DNA of 64,000 nt from Arenimonas metalli CF5-1 (GTDB lineage Bacteria > Pseudomonadota > Gammaproteobacteria > Xanthomonadales > Xanthomonadaceae), in NCBI RefSeq assembly GCF_000747155.1, contig NZ_AVCK01000055.1, forward strand, positions 186,001 to 250,000, read 5' to 3'. Of the stretch, positions 8,428-17,484 are shown one piece after another. The position numbers and the translations under genes were made by a program. The first letter of the stretch is position 1. Each line of letters opens with the position of its first letter. Below the pieces are notes generated by a model. The model made no database searches, was not told the DNA's origin, and worked only from the letters and a program-made list of their open reading frames with translations.

Positions 8428-9345
8428 CTACACGTACTCGAGCCAGCCGTGGTCGTCGGCGGTGCGGCCGTCGAAGAGGCCGAAGTAGAGGTCCTGGATG
8501 CGCCGCGTGAGGTCGCCCGGCTTGCCGGTGCCGACCTGGCGGCCGTCCACCGAGCGGATCGGGGTGATCTCGGCCGCGGTGCCGCACATGAAGAGCTCGT
8601 CGCACAGGTAGAGGTATTCGCGCGGGATGTCGCGCTCGACCACTTCGATGCCGCGGGCCTTGGCCAGGGTGATGATGGTGTTGCGGGTGATGCCGTTGAG
8701 CAGCGCCGCGCTGACCGGCGTGGTGTGCAGGGCGCCGTCCATCACCAGGAACAGGTTCTCGCCGGCGCCTTCGCTGAGCAGGCCGGTGGAGGCGAGCGCG
8801 ATGCCCTCGCCGAAGCCGAGGCGCCGCGCCTCGCGCGCCACCAGCTGGCCGCTGAGGTAGTTGCCACCGGCCTTCGCGCCCGCGGGGATGGTGTTGGGTG
8901 CGAAGCGCTGCCAGCTCGAGACGCAGGCGTCGATGCCGGCTTCCAGCACGTCGGGACCCAGGTACGGGCCCATGTGCCAGGCGGCGATGGCGAGGTCGGT
9001 GGGCGTGTCGGCCGAGAGGCCGAAGCCGCCGAGGCCGCGGTAGGCGATCGGACGCAGGTAGGCGCGCTCGAGTTTGTTCGCGGTGATGACGTCGCGGCAG
9101 GCCTGGGCCAGGGTGGGCACGTCGTAGGGCATCGGCATGTCGTAGATCTTGGCCGAGGCGTACAGGCGCTTGAGGTGGTCGGTGAGGCGGAAGATCGCCT
9201 GGCCCTTGGGCGTGGCGTAGCTGCGGATGCCCTCGAACACCGACGAACCGTAGTGCAGGCCGTGCGCCATGACGTGCACGGTGGCCTCGGCCCAGGGCTT
9301 GATGCGGCCGTTGTGCCAGATGTGTTCGGGGTACTGCATCGCCAT
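8428..9345 (-). CDS. ilvE: branched-chain amino acid aminotransferase
   Basis: This fold-type IV PLP enzyme catalyses the last step of Val, Leu and Ile synthesis. The ATG at 9345 is chosen because it gives MAMQYPEHIWHNG and has AGGAG 8 bases upstream; an in-frame ATG further out at 9414 lacks such support. Length is 305 residues, normal for IlvE. Signatures include HGLHYGSSVFEGIRSY, AGAKAGGNYLSGQLVA with the PLP lysine region, LSEGAGENLF and LFMCGTAAEITPI. The gene is convergent with the sensor kinase across the inverted-repeat element. Confidence 0.95.
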   Translation of the reverse strand: MAMQYPEHIWHNGRIKPWAEATVHVMAHGLHYGSSVFEGIRSYATPKGQAIFRLTDHLKRLYASAKIYDMPMPYDVPTLAQACRDVITANKLERAYLRPIAYRGLGGFGLSADTPTDLAIAAWHMGPYLGPDVLEAGIDACVSSWQRFAPNTIPAGAKAGGNYLSGQLVAREARRLGFGEGIALASTGLLSEGAGENLFLVMDGALHTTPVSAALLNGITRNTIITLAKARGIEVVERDIPREYLYLCDELFMCGTAAEITPIRSVDGRQVGTGKPGDLTRRIQDLYFGLFDGRTADDHGWLEYV

Positions 9346-9398
9346 GGCGGACTCCTGCGGGGAAGCGCGCAGTTTATCCGTTCGGCCGGACGCCCGCG

Positions 9399-10082
9399 TC
9401 AGAGCTCCAGCCACCAGCAGCCGACGTGGCGCTGCAGGCGGAAGCGGGTACTGCGGCTGCCGGCGTCGGCCGCGCCCGCCATCTGCTCGACGTCCAGCCC
9501 CACGGGGCGCGGCCCCGGCGCGGGCGCCGGAACGGGGTCAGGTTCACTTCCCGTGGCCATACTGGCGGTGTCTGTTTGGGAAACTGGCCCCGCTCCCCGG
9601 GACCTTTCCGGCGCCGGGTTCGGCAAGCCGGATGCGGGGTCAGGTTCCGAACCTGACCCCGGGCCGAAAGCGAGCAGGGGGTCGGCGAGGACTGCCTCGG
9701 CCGGATAGGCCAGGGACACCGCGACCAGCGGCCGATGGGCGATGGCCTCGAGTTCATCCATCACTTGCCGGGCGCCGCGGGTCCCGGTGCCGGCCCAGTG
9801 GTAGTAACTCGCGAGTCGGTTCACGTCGCGGGCCTCGAGCGAGGTGCGCACGCCGAGCAGCAGGGCGTCGGCGGTGCGGGCGCAGCCGCGGGGCGCGAAG
9901 CCGGGCGAATACGAGCCCGGGGCCGGCGCAGGCGCGCCCTTGGGCACGGCATCCACGCTGGCGCAGGGGCGGTCGGTGAAGACGGTGTTGCCCTGCGCGT
10001 CGGTGCAGCGCTTCACGCCCTGGGCCGCGGCGGGCGCGGGCAGGGCGAGGAGGGCCATCAAGGCGGGCAGCAGCAGGCGCAT
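9399..10082 (-). CDS. secreted protein of unknown function carrying an in-frame repeat insertion
   Basis: The 227-residue protein starts with a clear signal peptide (cleavage near residues 20-21 after APAAAQG), then a short KRCTDAQGNTVFTDRPC segment reminiscent of DUF4124-type domains, then an alpha-helical part (about 60-138). Residues of about 140-184 are low in complexity and rich in Pro, Ser and Gly; they are encoded by a GGGGTCAGGTTC-type repeat element that has entered the gene without breaking the frame. The last 40 residues (MAGAADAG to VGCWWLEL) look like original protein again. The role is unknown. Confidence 0.65.
   Translation of the reverse strand: MRLLLPALMALLALPAPAAAQGVKRCTDAQGNTVFTDRPCASVDAVPKGAPAPAPGSYSPGFAPRGCARTADALLLGVRTSLEARDVNRLASYYHWAGTGTRGARQVMDELEAIAHRPLVAVSLAYPAEAVLADPLLAFGPGSGSEPDPASGLPNPAPERSRGAGPVSQTDTASMATGSEPDPVPAPAPGPRPVGLDVEQMAGAADAGSRSTRFRLQRHVGCWWLEL
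9531..9661. repeat. GGGGTCAGGTTC palindrome element inside a coding sequence
   Basis: CGGGGTCAGGTTC at 9635-9647 faces its complement GAACCTGACCCCG at 9649-9661 across one base. About 90 bases away a second half copy, AACGGGGTCAGGTTCACTTC, lies at 9531-9550. The same half copy occurs at 30714 and the same palindrome at 36927. The whole 131-base stretch reads in frame through the secreted-protein gene. Confidence 0.85.
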
Positions 10083-10103
10083 GCCCGGAGCCTAGCGCGA
10101 AGC

Positions 10104-10928
10104 TCAGCCCAGGCGTGAGATCACGGCTTCGGTCGGCTTGGCGAGGTTCAGGGTGTAGAAATGCAGCTCGGGCGCGCCGCCTTCGATCAGGCGCCGGCAC
10201 ATCGCCGCCACCACGTCGGACGCGAACTCGCGGATGGCCTCGGCGTCGTCGCCGTAGGCCTGCATGCGCTTGCCGATCCAGCGCGGGATTTCGGCGCCGC
10301 AGGCTTCCGAGAAGCGCCGCAGCTGGGTGAAATTGGAGATCGGCATGATGCCCGGGATCACCGGGATGTCGAGGCCGGCCTTGCGCACGTCGTCGACGAA
10401 GCGGAAGTAGGCGTCGGCGTTGAAGAAATACTGGGTGATGGCGGAGTCCGCGCCGGCGTCGACCTTTTCCTTGAAGCGGCGCAGGTCGGCCAGGGCGTCC
10501 TCGGCCTGCGGGTGGGTTTCCGGGTAGCAGCCCACTTCGATGTGGAAGTGGTCGCCGCACTCGTTGCGGATGAAGCGCACCAGATCCGAGGCGTAGTGCA
10601 GGTCGCCGGGCCGGGCCATGCCCGAGGGCAGGTCGCCGCGCAGCGCGACGATGCGGTCGCAGCCCAGGACCTTGTACTCGCCCAGCAGCTGGCGGATCTC
10701 GTCGCGGGTGCCGCCGACGCAGCTCAGGTGCGGCACGCCGTTGAGGCCGTGGTGCTCGCGCAGCCGCCGCACCGTCTCGCCGGTGTAGGACAGCGTGGAG
10801 CCGCCGGCACCGAAGGTCACCGAGCCAAAGCGCGGCGCGTACTTCTTCAGCCGGCCGACGGTGCGGTCGAGCTGCTGGCGCTGCTCCTCGGTCTTGGGCG
10901 GGTAGAACTCGAAGCTGAGCTGGGGCAT
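10104..10928 (-). CDS. metF: 5,10-methylenetetrahydrofolate reductase
   Basis: This flavoenzyme makes 5-methyl-THF for methionine synthesis. The ATG at 10928, with GAGGTG upstream, gives MPQLSFEFYPPKTEEQ, the usual MetF start, and 274 residues. Signatures are SVTFGAGGSTLSYT, HLSCVGGTRDEI, VALRGDLPSG, EVGCYPETHPQAED, DSAITQYFFNADAYFRFVDD and VIPGIMPISNF. It is not contiguous with ahcY: a DUF3228 gene on the other strand and two repeat elements lie between. Confidence 0.96.
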   Translation of the reverse strand: MPQLSFEFYPPKTEEQRQQLDRTVGRLKKYAPRFGSVTFGAGGSTLSYTGETVRRLREHHGLNGVPHLSCVGGTRDEIRQLLGEYKVLGCDRIVALRGDLPSGMARPGDLHYASDLVRFIRNECGDHFHIEVGCYPETHPQAEDALADLRRFKEKVDAGADSAITQYFFNADAYFRFVDDVRKAGLDIPVIPGIMPISNFTQLRRFSEACGAEIPRWIGKRMQAYGDDAEAIREFASDVVAAMCRRLIEGGAPELHFYTLNLAKPTEAVISRLG

Positions 10929-10977
10929 CGGGCACCTCGGTCGGATGCCTGAACTATATCGCTCCATCCGGATGAAA

Positions 10978-11091
10978 GGAACAACAAATGGACAGCAAAT
11001 GAACCAGGTTCATTTAGCCGGCCACGGCCTTGGCTAACGCCGGCAACCGGCCAGCTAAATGACCCTGGTTCATTTGCTGTCCCTTTGTTCC
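10978..11091. repeat. imperfect inverted-repeat element ahead of metF
   Basis: Arms containing GACAGCAAATGAACCAGG and TTCATTTAGC face their near-complements across a GC-rich centre. The outer ends read GGAACAACAAATG and, in complement, GGAACAAAGGG. The total is 114 bases with about 45-base arms. It occupies most of the shared upstream region of metF and the divergent DUF3228 gene, so it may carry or disrupt promoter functions. Confidence 0.88.
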
Positions 11092-11113
11092 CGCCGGATG
11101 CCAGAATTCCGGC

Positions 11114-11668
11114 ATGAACATCGCTCTTACCGACTTCGCCCGCGCCCGCCTGTTCCCGGCCGACGGTCGCCGCACGGCCATCCAGGACATCACGCCCGCC
11201 CAGTTCGTCGAGCGGCTCAACGCCGAGGCGCCGGAACGGGTGATTCCCGGCTACGCGCCCTTCTGCCGGCTGCACGTGCACCGCAACTGGACCTCGACGA
11301 AATGCTCGGTGATCCCGATCACCGGCGAGAACCGCCACCAGCTGCGCAGCGCCTACGAAGCCCGCACGCGCGAGGAGCTGCCGGTGCTTGTGCGCTGGTT
11401 CGAAGGCCTGGAGCCGCCGGTGGCCAACTACCTGGTGCCCATCCTCTACAGCCGCGAGCAGATGGCGAAGGAGGACACGCCGGTGGACGCCGACTGGGGC
11501 ATCGTCGGCTGCCTGTACACGATGGACCCCGACGAAATCCCGATGGTGCCCATCACCATGATGCGCAACGCCCTGGGCGTGGAAGAGGGCGGCTCCGGCG
11601 TTCCCCTCGACCGCACCGCCTACCGCCGCAGCGTCGCCTTCTGGACGTCCCACGCCAACTGGCGATAG
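11114..11668 (+). CDS. DUF3228-family protein
   Basis: The 184-residue soluble protein carries the segments RLHVHRNWTSTKCSVIPIT, VANYLVPILYSREQM, DWGIVGCLYTMDPDEIP and MMRNALGVEEGGSG, which I associate with the DUF3228 family of unknown function. No signal peptide or membrane segment is present. It lies divergent from metF and convergent with ahcY, with a repeat element on each side. The family assignment is from memory of conserved segments; the function is unknown. Confidence 0.75.
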   Translation: MNIALTDFARARLFPADGRRTAIQDITPAQFVERLNAEAPERVIPGYAPFCRLHVHRNWTSTKCSVIPITGENRHQLRSAYEARTREELPVLVRWFEGLEPPVANYLVPILYSREQMAKEDTPVDADWGIVGCLYTMDPDEIPMVPITMMRNALGVEEGGSGVPLDRTAYRRSVAFWTSHANWR

Positions 11669-11675
11669 TTTTTTT

Positions 11676-11811
11676 GCCACTGATGAACACAGATGAACAC
11701 GGACAAGTCAAAAGCGCTTAGCTCAGGCTTGGGCTTCGCCAGCGAATGAATCCCGCGAAGCCCCACCTCTGCCTTTCGCTCCATCCGTGTTCATCTGTGT
11801 TCATCAGTGGC
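11676..11811. repeat. inverted-repeat element with CACTGATGAA-type arms
   Basis: A perfect 28-base inverted repeat (11676-11703 and 11784-11811) encloses about 80 bases with an inner stem GGGCTTCGC/GCGAAGCCC. The arms are again 10-base units, CACTGATGAA, CACAGATGAA, CACGGACAA. It is a diverged relative of the element at 8261-8418 and sits between the convergent DUF3228 and ahcY genes. Confidence 0.92.
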
Positions 11812-11821
11812 TAAAAGCCCT

Positions 11822-11851
11822 AAAAAAACGGGCGCCCGAGGGCGCCCGTTT
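11822..11851 (-). terminator. intrinsic terminator of ahcY
   Basis: Read on the reverse strand, AAACGGGCGCCC pairs with GGGCGCCCGTTT and is followed by a run of T. It lies 22 bases past the ahcY stop at 11873. Confidence 0.9.
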
Positions 11852-11872
11852 GGGTGAAGCGGTAGCGGTGGA

Positions 11873-13297
11873 TCAGTAGCGGTAGTGGTCGGGCTTGTAA
11901 GGGCCGTCCTTCGAGACGCCCAGGTACGCGGCCTGCTCGTCGGTCAGGGTGGTCAGCTTCACGCCGATCTTCTCGAGGTGCAGGCGGGCCACTTCCTCGT
12001 CCAGCTTCTTGGGAAGGATGTAGACCTTGGCCTCGTAGCTGTCCTTGTTGGCCCACAGGTCGATCTGCGCCAGGGTTTGGTTGGCGAACGAGTTCGACAT
12101 CACGAACGACGGGTGGCCGGTGGCGCAGCCCAGGTTCACCAGGCGGCCTTCGGCCAGCAGGAAGATCGCATTGCCGTTCTTGAAGGTGTACTTGTCGACC
12201 TGCGGCTTGATGTTCAGGCGCACGGCGTCCGAGGTGTTCAGGCGGTCCACCTGGATCTCGTTGTCGAAGTGGCCGATGTTGCAGACGATGGCCTGGTCCT
12301 TCATCTGCGACATGTGCTCGAGCGTCAGCACGTCCTTGTTGCCGGTGGTGGTGACGTAGATGTCACCGCGGCCCAGGGTGGCCTCGACCGTGTTGACCTC
12401 GAAGCCTTCCATCGCCGCCTGCAGGGCGTTGATCGGGTCGATTTCGGTGACGACCACGCGGCAGCCGTAGGCGCGCAGCGAATGGGCCGAGCCCTTGCCG
12501 ACGTCGCCGTAGCCGCAGACGACCGCGACCTTGCCGGCTAGCATCACGTCCATCGCGCGCTTGAGGCCGTCGGCCAGCGACTCGCGGCAGCCGTAGAGGT
12601 TGTCGAACTTGGACTTGGTGACCGAGTCGTTGACGTTGATGGCCGGGACCAGCAGCTTGCCGGCTTCCAGCATCTGGTAGAGGCGGTGCACGCCGGTGGT
12701 GGTCTCTTCCGAGACGCCCTTCCAGTCCTTCACCACGTTGGTCCAGAAGCCCGGGCGCTCCTTGGCGACGCGCTTGAGCAGGTCCTTGATCACCTGCTCT
12801 TCGTGCGAACCCGAGGGCGAGTTGACCCAGGCGGTGTCGCCCTTCTCAAGCTCGTAGCCCTTGTGGATCAGCAGGGTGACGTCGCCGCCGTCGTCGACCA
12901 CCAGCTCCGGGCCCTTGCCGCCCGGGAAGGTGACCGCGTCGAGGGTGCAGTCCCAGTACTCTTCCAGCGTCTCGCCCTTCCAGGCGAACACCGGCGTGCC
13001 GGTCTTGGCGATGGCCGCCGCGGCGTGGTCCTGGGTAGAGAAGATGTTGCACGAGGCCCAGCGCACGTCGGCGCCGAGATCCTTCAGGGTCTCGATCAGC
13101 ACGGCGGTCTGGATGGTCATGTGCAGCGAGCCGGTGACGCGCACGCCCTTGAGGGGCTTGGCGGCGGCGTACTTCTCGCGGATGGACATCAGGCCCGGCA
13201 TTTCCTGCTCGGCGATGTCGATTTCCTTGCGGCCCCAGTCGGCCAGCGAGAGGTCGGCGACCTTGTAGTCGTTCTTGAGGTTAACCACAGCGTTCAT
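11873..13297 (-). CDS. ahcY: adenosylhomocysteinase
   Basis: This NAD-dependent hydrolase splits S-adenosylhomocysteine into adenosine and homocysteine. The ATG at 13297 gives [19 protein letters not shown] and 474 residues, normal for the bacterial long form. Signatures are [32 protein letters not shown], the NAD site [32 protein letters not shown] and the C-terminal [15 protein letters not shown] riboswitch precedes it, with a REP-like monomer between riboswitch and start codon, so expression is expected to rise when SAH builds up. Confidence 0.97.
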   Translation of the reverse strand: MNAVVNLKNDYKVADLSLADWGRKEIDIAEQEMPGLMSIREKYAAAKPLKGVRVTGSLHMTIQTAVLIETLKDLGADVRWASCNIFSTQDHAAAAIAKTGTPVFAWKGETLEEYWDCTLDAVTFPGGKGPELVVDDGGDVTLLIHKGYELEKGDTAWVNSPSGSHEEQVIKDLLKRVAKERPGFWTNVVKDWKGVSEETTTGVHRLYQMLEAGKLLVPAINVNDSVTKSKFDNLYGCRESLADGLKRAMDVMLAGKVAVVCGYGDVGKGSAHSLRAYGCRVVVTEIDPINALQAAMEGFEVNTVEATLGRGDIYVTTTGNKDVLTLEHMSQMKDQAIVCNIGHFDNEIQVDRLNTSDAVRLNIKPQVDKYTFKNGNAIFLLAEGRLVNLGCATGHPSFVMSNSFANQTLAQIDLWANKDSYEAKVYILPKKLDEEVARLHLEKIGVKLTTLTDEQAAYLGVSKDGPYKPDHYRY

Positions 13298-13334
13298 TTG
13301 GGTATTGCTCCGTTGTGTGGGACGGCCGGGGACC

Positions 13335-13360
13335 CCTGTGGGAGGGGCTTCAGCCCCGAC
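13335..13360. repeat. REP-like monomer in the ahcY leader (copy B)
   Basis: One unit of the REP-like family, CCTGTGGGAGGGGCTTCAGC then CCCGAC, with its internal hairpin changed to GGGGCT-tc-AGCCCC. It is flanked by GACGGCC (13321-13327) and GGCCGTC (13362-13368), which would close a larger stem. It lies between the SAH aptamer and the ahcY start, exactly where an expression platform would be. Confidence 0.8.
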
Positions 13361-13374
13361 GGGCCGTCTCAATC

Positions 13375-13460
13375 TAACGGGCGCGGTTGGTACGGAACCT
13401 CAGCCGAGCCTGATCCCTTGTCCGCGGTGCGGACCGGGCTTGCAGCGCCCCTCGGCGGAG
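13375..13460 (-). promoter_or_regulatory. SAH riboswitch controlling ahcY
   Basis: On the reverse strand the leader reads GCCGAGGGGCGCTGCAAG, a GC-rich hairpin (GGTCCGC...GCGGAC), ATCAGGCTCGGC, and then CAACCGCGCCCG. These are the conserved parts of the SAH aptamer: P1 CCGAG/CTCGG, the GCGCTGCAA joining strand, and a downstream GCGCCC able to form the pseudoknot with GGGCGC. The gene immediately downstream is SAH hydrolase, the classic target. Boundaries are approximate, and the expression platform is not resolved. Confidence 0.88.
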
Positions 13461-13565
13461 GGTCCGGCGGGCCGCGGGGCGGCTGCCGGGGGTGCGGGTC
13501 TTCACAGACCGGCCGCCATTGTATCGCCAGTTCGCGATGGAGGGATGAATGCGGGCAGGCCCCGC

Positions 13566-13874
13566 TCAGCGGTAGTCGTCTTCACGCTGGTGGCGGACGG
13601 CCAGGACGGTCACGGTTGCGGCATCCTCGATTTCGAACAGGACCACGTAGCCCGATGCGCCAAAGCCGATCACGAGCTCGCGCAGGAAGGCATCGCCCCC
13701 TTCCGCGCGCCGGCAGGCAAAGGGTGAAGTCTCGAGCAGGGCGATGCCCCGATCGATGGCCTTCAGCGAGGCGCGGGCCTGCACGAGGTCGAAGCCGGCC
13801 TGCTGCAGCTTGAAGGCGTTCAGGCGCTCGAGGTCATCCAGTGCTTCCTCCGTGAAGCGGACCTCGAAGCTCAT
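13566..13874 (-). CDS. RelE/ParE-family toxin
   Basis: The 102-residue protein has the ParE/RelE fold pattern: FEVRFTEEALDDLERL at the start, an amphipathic helix pair, then RRAEGGDAFLRELVIGFGASGYVVLFEI and VLAVRHQREDDYR at the end. Such toxins target DNA gyrase (ParE) or mRNA on ribosomes (RelE); the C-terminal RHQREDDY is typical of the ParE group. Its ATG overlaps the stop of the upstream antitoxin gene by 4 bases, giving a coupled type II module between ahcY and metK. Confidence 0.88.
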   Translation of the reverse strand: MSFEVRFTEEALDDLERLNAFKLQQAGFDLVQARASLKAIDRGIALLETSPFACRRAEGGDAFLRELVIGFGASGYVVLFEIEDAATVTVLAVRHQREDDYR

Positions 13875-14140
13875 TCCTTCCTCTTTCCGGCCTTCTTGAC
13901 CTGGGCTTCCAGTCGGGCGAGCACCTGCGCCGCCGGCACGTAGCGACCGCTTTTCCTGGCGGCCTCGCGCGAAGCCAGTCCGCGGGCCAGGAAGTCCGCT
14001 TGTGTACGGCGCTGTTCGATTTGCGCACGCAGGGCCGCTTCGACGAAACCGGAAAGCGACTCGCCTTCCCGTAGGACGTCTTCGGCGGCTTCACGGAGTT
14101 CGGGGGCGACCCGCAGCGAGGGGATGGTGGCGGTCTTCAC
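13871..14140 (-). CDS. antitoxin of the ParE-type module (YlcI/YnfO-like)
   Basis: An 89-residue protein starting at a GTG (MKTATIPSLRVAPELREAAE). It has an N-terminal ribbon-helix-helix-like DNA-binding part (TIPSLRVAPELREAAEDVL...SLSGFVEAALR) and a basic helical tail that would wrap the toxin (DFLARGLASREAARKSGRY). Antitoxin-first order with a 4-base overlap is standard. Autoregulation of its own promoter is expected by family. No clear ribosome binding site is visible at the GTG. Confidence 0.82.
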   Translation of the reverse strand: MKTATIPSLRVAPELREAAEDVLREGESLSGFVEAALRAQIEQRRTQADFLARGLASREAARKSGRYVPAAQVLARLEAQVKKAGKRKE

Positions 14141-14257
14141 GGAAGGGATTCCTTGCGTTGCATTTGCGACGCATCTTGCGCCCGCGCGCTGTCGGGCACA
14201 AGCGCTCGCGGGCCAGGCGCTCGGCGGTGCCTTGGGTGCTCCGGCTGCGGAAAGCAG

Positions 14258-14281
14258 AACGGGCCGCTTTCGCGGCCCGTT
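14258..14281 (-). terminator. probable metK terminator
   Basis: AACGGGCCGC (14258-14267) pairs with GCGGCCCGTT (14272-14281) across a 4-base loop. On the reverse strand it is followed by CTGCTTTCC, a weak T tract. It lies about 50 bases beyond the metK stop. Confidence 0.65.
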
Positions 14282-14295
14282 CTCCCTCTCCCCGG

Positions 14296-14320
14296 CCCTC
14301 TCCCGCGTAGCGGGAGAGGG
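14296..14320. repeat. CCCTCTCCCGC palindrome
   Basis: CCCTCTCCCGC (14296-14306) faces its exact complement GCGGGAGAGGG (14310-14320) across GTA. Together with the neighbouring hairpin at 14258-14281 it forms a double-hairpin end to the metK transcript. Confidence 0.85.
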
Positions 14321-14330
14321 AGCAGGGCGA

Positions 14331-15566
<1,236 letters not shown>

Positions 15567-15762
15567 CGTCGCTTATATCCCTTGATTGAGATGAAAGGAT
15601 GGGTGGGGCGCGCATGATACACGCCCGGACCCCCGGGTGCATCCTGCGCCCCGCCATGTTGCCTCCCGGTTAAGCCGGCTGTCACCCCGCTGACGCCGGG
15701 GTTTCACCGGGCTGTCAGGCGCGGGCGCGAAGCTGCCGCCGTCGCAAGCACGGGGGCTGTCC

Positions 15763-17484
15763 ATGATCGAGCTCGAGCGTCGCCTGGCCGAACGCTATCC
15801 GAAGTGGTTCGAGGGCCCGCAGGGTCGGCTGGCGCGGCCGCTGGTGCGCGGGCTGGGCAAGTGGTCGGGGCTGGACGAGGCCGAGCGCTTCCTCGCGGAC
15901 AACGCCCACCTGCGCGGCCACGCCTTCGTCGAGGCGGCGCTGGACCACCTCGGGGTCCGCTACACCGTCGACCAGGTCGAGCGCGAGCGCATCCCGCAGA
16001 CCGGGCGCGTGCTGATCGTCGCCAACCATCCCTCCGGTGCGCTGGACGCGCTGGCGCTGCTGCACCTGGTCACCGGCATCCGTCGCGACGTGCGCATCCT
16101 GGCCAATGATTTCCTCGGCGCGGTGGAACCGCTGCGCGAGCTGCTGCTGCCGCTGCGCATCCTCGGGGGCAAGCCCGACGCCGACAGCCTGACGGCGGTG
16201 GACGCGGCGCTGGCGCGGGAAGAGTGCGTGATCGTGTTCCCGGCCGGGGAAGTCTCGCGGCTGGGCCTGCAGGGCGTGCGCGACGGGCGCTGGCGCAAGG
16301 GCTTCCTGCATTTCGCGAAGGCGAGCGGGGCGCCGGTGCTGCCGGTGCGGATCGGGGCGCGCAATTCGGCGCTGTTCTACGGCGCGTCGGCGCTGTTCAA
16401 GCCGGCGGGCACGGCGCTGCTGCCGCGCGAGCTGTTCGCGCGCCGGGGCAGCCGCATCGCGCTGCGCATCGGCCGGCCGCTGACGCTCGAGGCCGACCAG
16501 CCACCGGCGAACGCGCTGGCCTCGGTGCGGCAGGCGCTGTACGCCATCGGCTCGCGCCGCGAGGCCGCGGCGAAAGGCCCCGAGCCGCTGGTGCATGCGG
16601 TCGACCGGCGTTTGCTCGTGGACGCGCTGGCGAAGCTGCCGCTGCTCGGCAGCACGCCCGACGGCAAGCGCATTCACGCCGGCCGGCTCGACACCGATTC
16701 GCCGCTGCTGCGCGAGATCGGCCGCCTGCGCGAGCTGACCTTCCGCGCGGCGGGCGAGGGTACCGGCCGCAAGCTCGACCTCGATGCCTACGACAGCTGG
16801 TACGACCACCTGGTGCTGTGGGACCCGGAGGCGCTGGAGATCGCCGGCGCCTACCGCATCGCCGACGGCGAGCGGGTGCTGGCCGAGCGCGGCCGCGAGG
16901 GCTTCTACACCGCGTCACTGTTCCGCTACCCCTGCGAGCTGCTGCCGCGGCTGGCGCAGGGCATGGAGCTGGGCCGCAGCTTCGTCGCGCCGGCCTACCA
17001 GGGCACGCGCAGCCTCGATTACCTCTGGCTCGGCATCGGCGCCTACCTGCGCGCGCATCCGGGCGTGCGCTACCTGTTCGGGCCGGTGACGATCAGCGCC
17101 GAGCTGCCGATCGCGGCGCGCGAGCAGCTGGTGGCCTACTACGACCGCTACTTCGGCGGCCACCGCGGCGAAGTGGTGGCGAACCGGCCGTTCCGCTTCC
17201 TGGCCGCACCGCCGGCCTGGGGCGAGCTCGGCGCCGAGGAGGCGTTCCGCGTGCTCAAGGCCAACCTCGGCGCGCTCGGCACGCGCGTGCCCACGCTCTA
17301 CAAGCAATACACCGAACTGTGCGAACCCGGCGGCGCGCGCTTCCTCGCGTTCGGCGTGGACCCGGCCTTCAACAATGCGGTGGACGGGCTGGTGGAAGTG
17401 GACCTGTCGCGGGTACGGCCGCGCAAGCGCGAGCGCTACCTCGGCCCGGTGCCCGCGGCGCTGGCGGCGGGCGAGGCGGCGTGA
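15763..17484 (+). CDS. bifunctional acyltransferase, ornithine lipid synthase OlsF-like
   Basis: The 573-residue protein fuses two acyltransferase parts. The N-terminal PlsC-like O-acyltransferase (about 75-260) has NHPSGALDAL (H89, D95), a FPAGEVSR motif and RKGFLHFAKASGAPVLPV. The C-terminal GNAT-like domain (about 310-545) resembles OlsB N-acyltransferases (REIGRLRELTFRAAGEGTG, LDYLWLGIGAYLR, YLFGPVTIS). This order matches OlsF, which makes phosphorus-free ornithine lipids in one protein. The TGA overlaps the next gene's ATG. A fused acyltransferase of other specificity remains possible. Confidence 0.78.
   Translation: MIELERRLAERYPKWFEGPQGRLARPLVRGLGKWSGLDEAERFLADNAHLRGHAFVEAALDHLGVRYTVDQVERERIPQTGRVLIVANHPSGALDALALLHLVTGIRRDVRILANDFLGAVEPLRELLLPLRILGGKPDADSLTAVDAALAREECVIVFPAGEVSRLGLQGVRDGRWRKGFLHFAKASGAPVLPVRIGARNSALFYGASALFKPAGTALLPRELFARRGSRIALRIGRPLTLEADQPPANALASVRQALYAIGSRREAAAKGPEPLVHAVDRRLLVDALAKLPLLGSTPDGKRIHAGRLDTDSPLLREIGRLRELTFRAAGEGTGRKLDLDAYDSWYDHLVLWDPEALEIAGAYRIADGERVLAERGREGFYTASLFRYPCELLPRLAQGMELGRSFVAPAYQGTRSLDYLWLGIGAYLRAHPGVRYLFGPVTISAELPIAAREQLVAYYDRYFGGHRGEVVANRPFRFLAAPPAWGELGAEEAFRVLKANLGALGTRVPTLYKQYTELCEPGGARFLAFGVDPAFNNAVDGLVEVDLSRVRPRKRERYLGPVPAALAAGEAA

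Noticed and set aside
15567-15762. SAM-responsive riboswitch ahead of metK
   Set aside because: I could not find the conserved core of SAM-I, SAM-II or SAM-V types in the reverse-strand leader.
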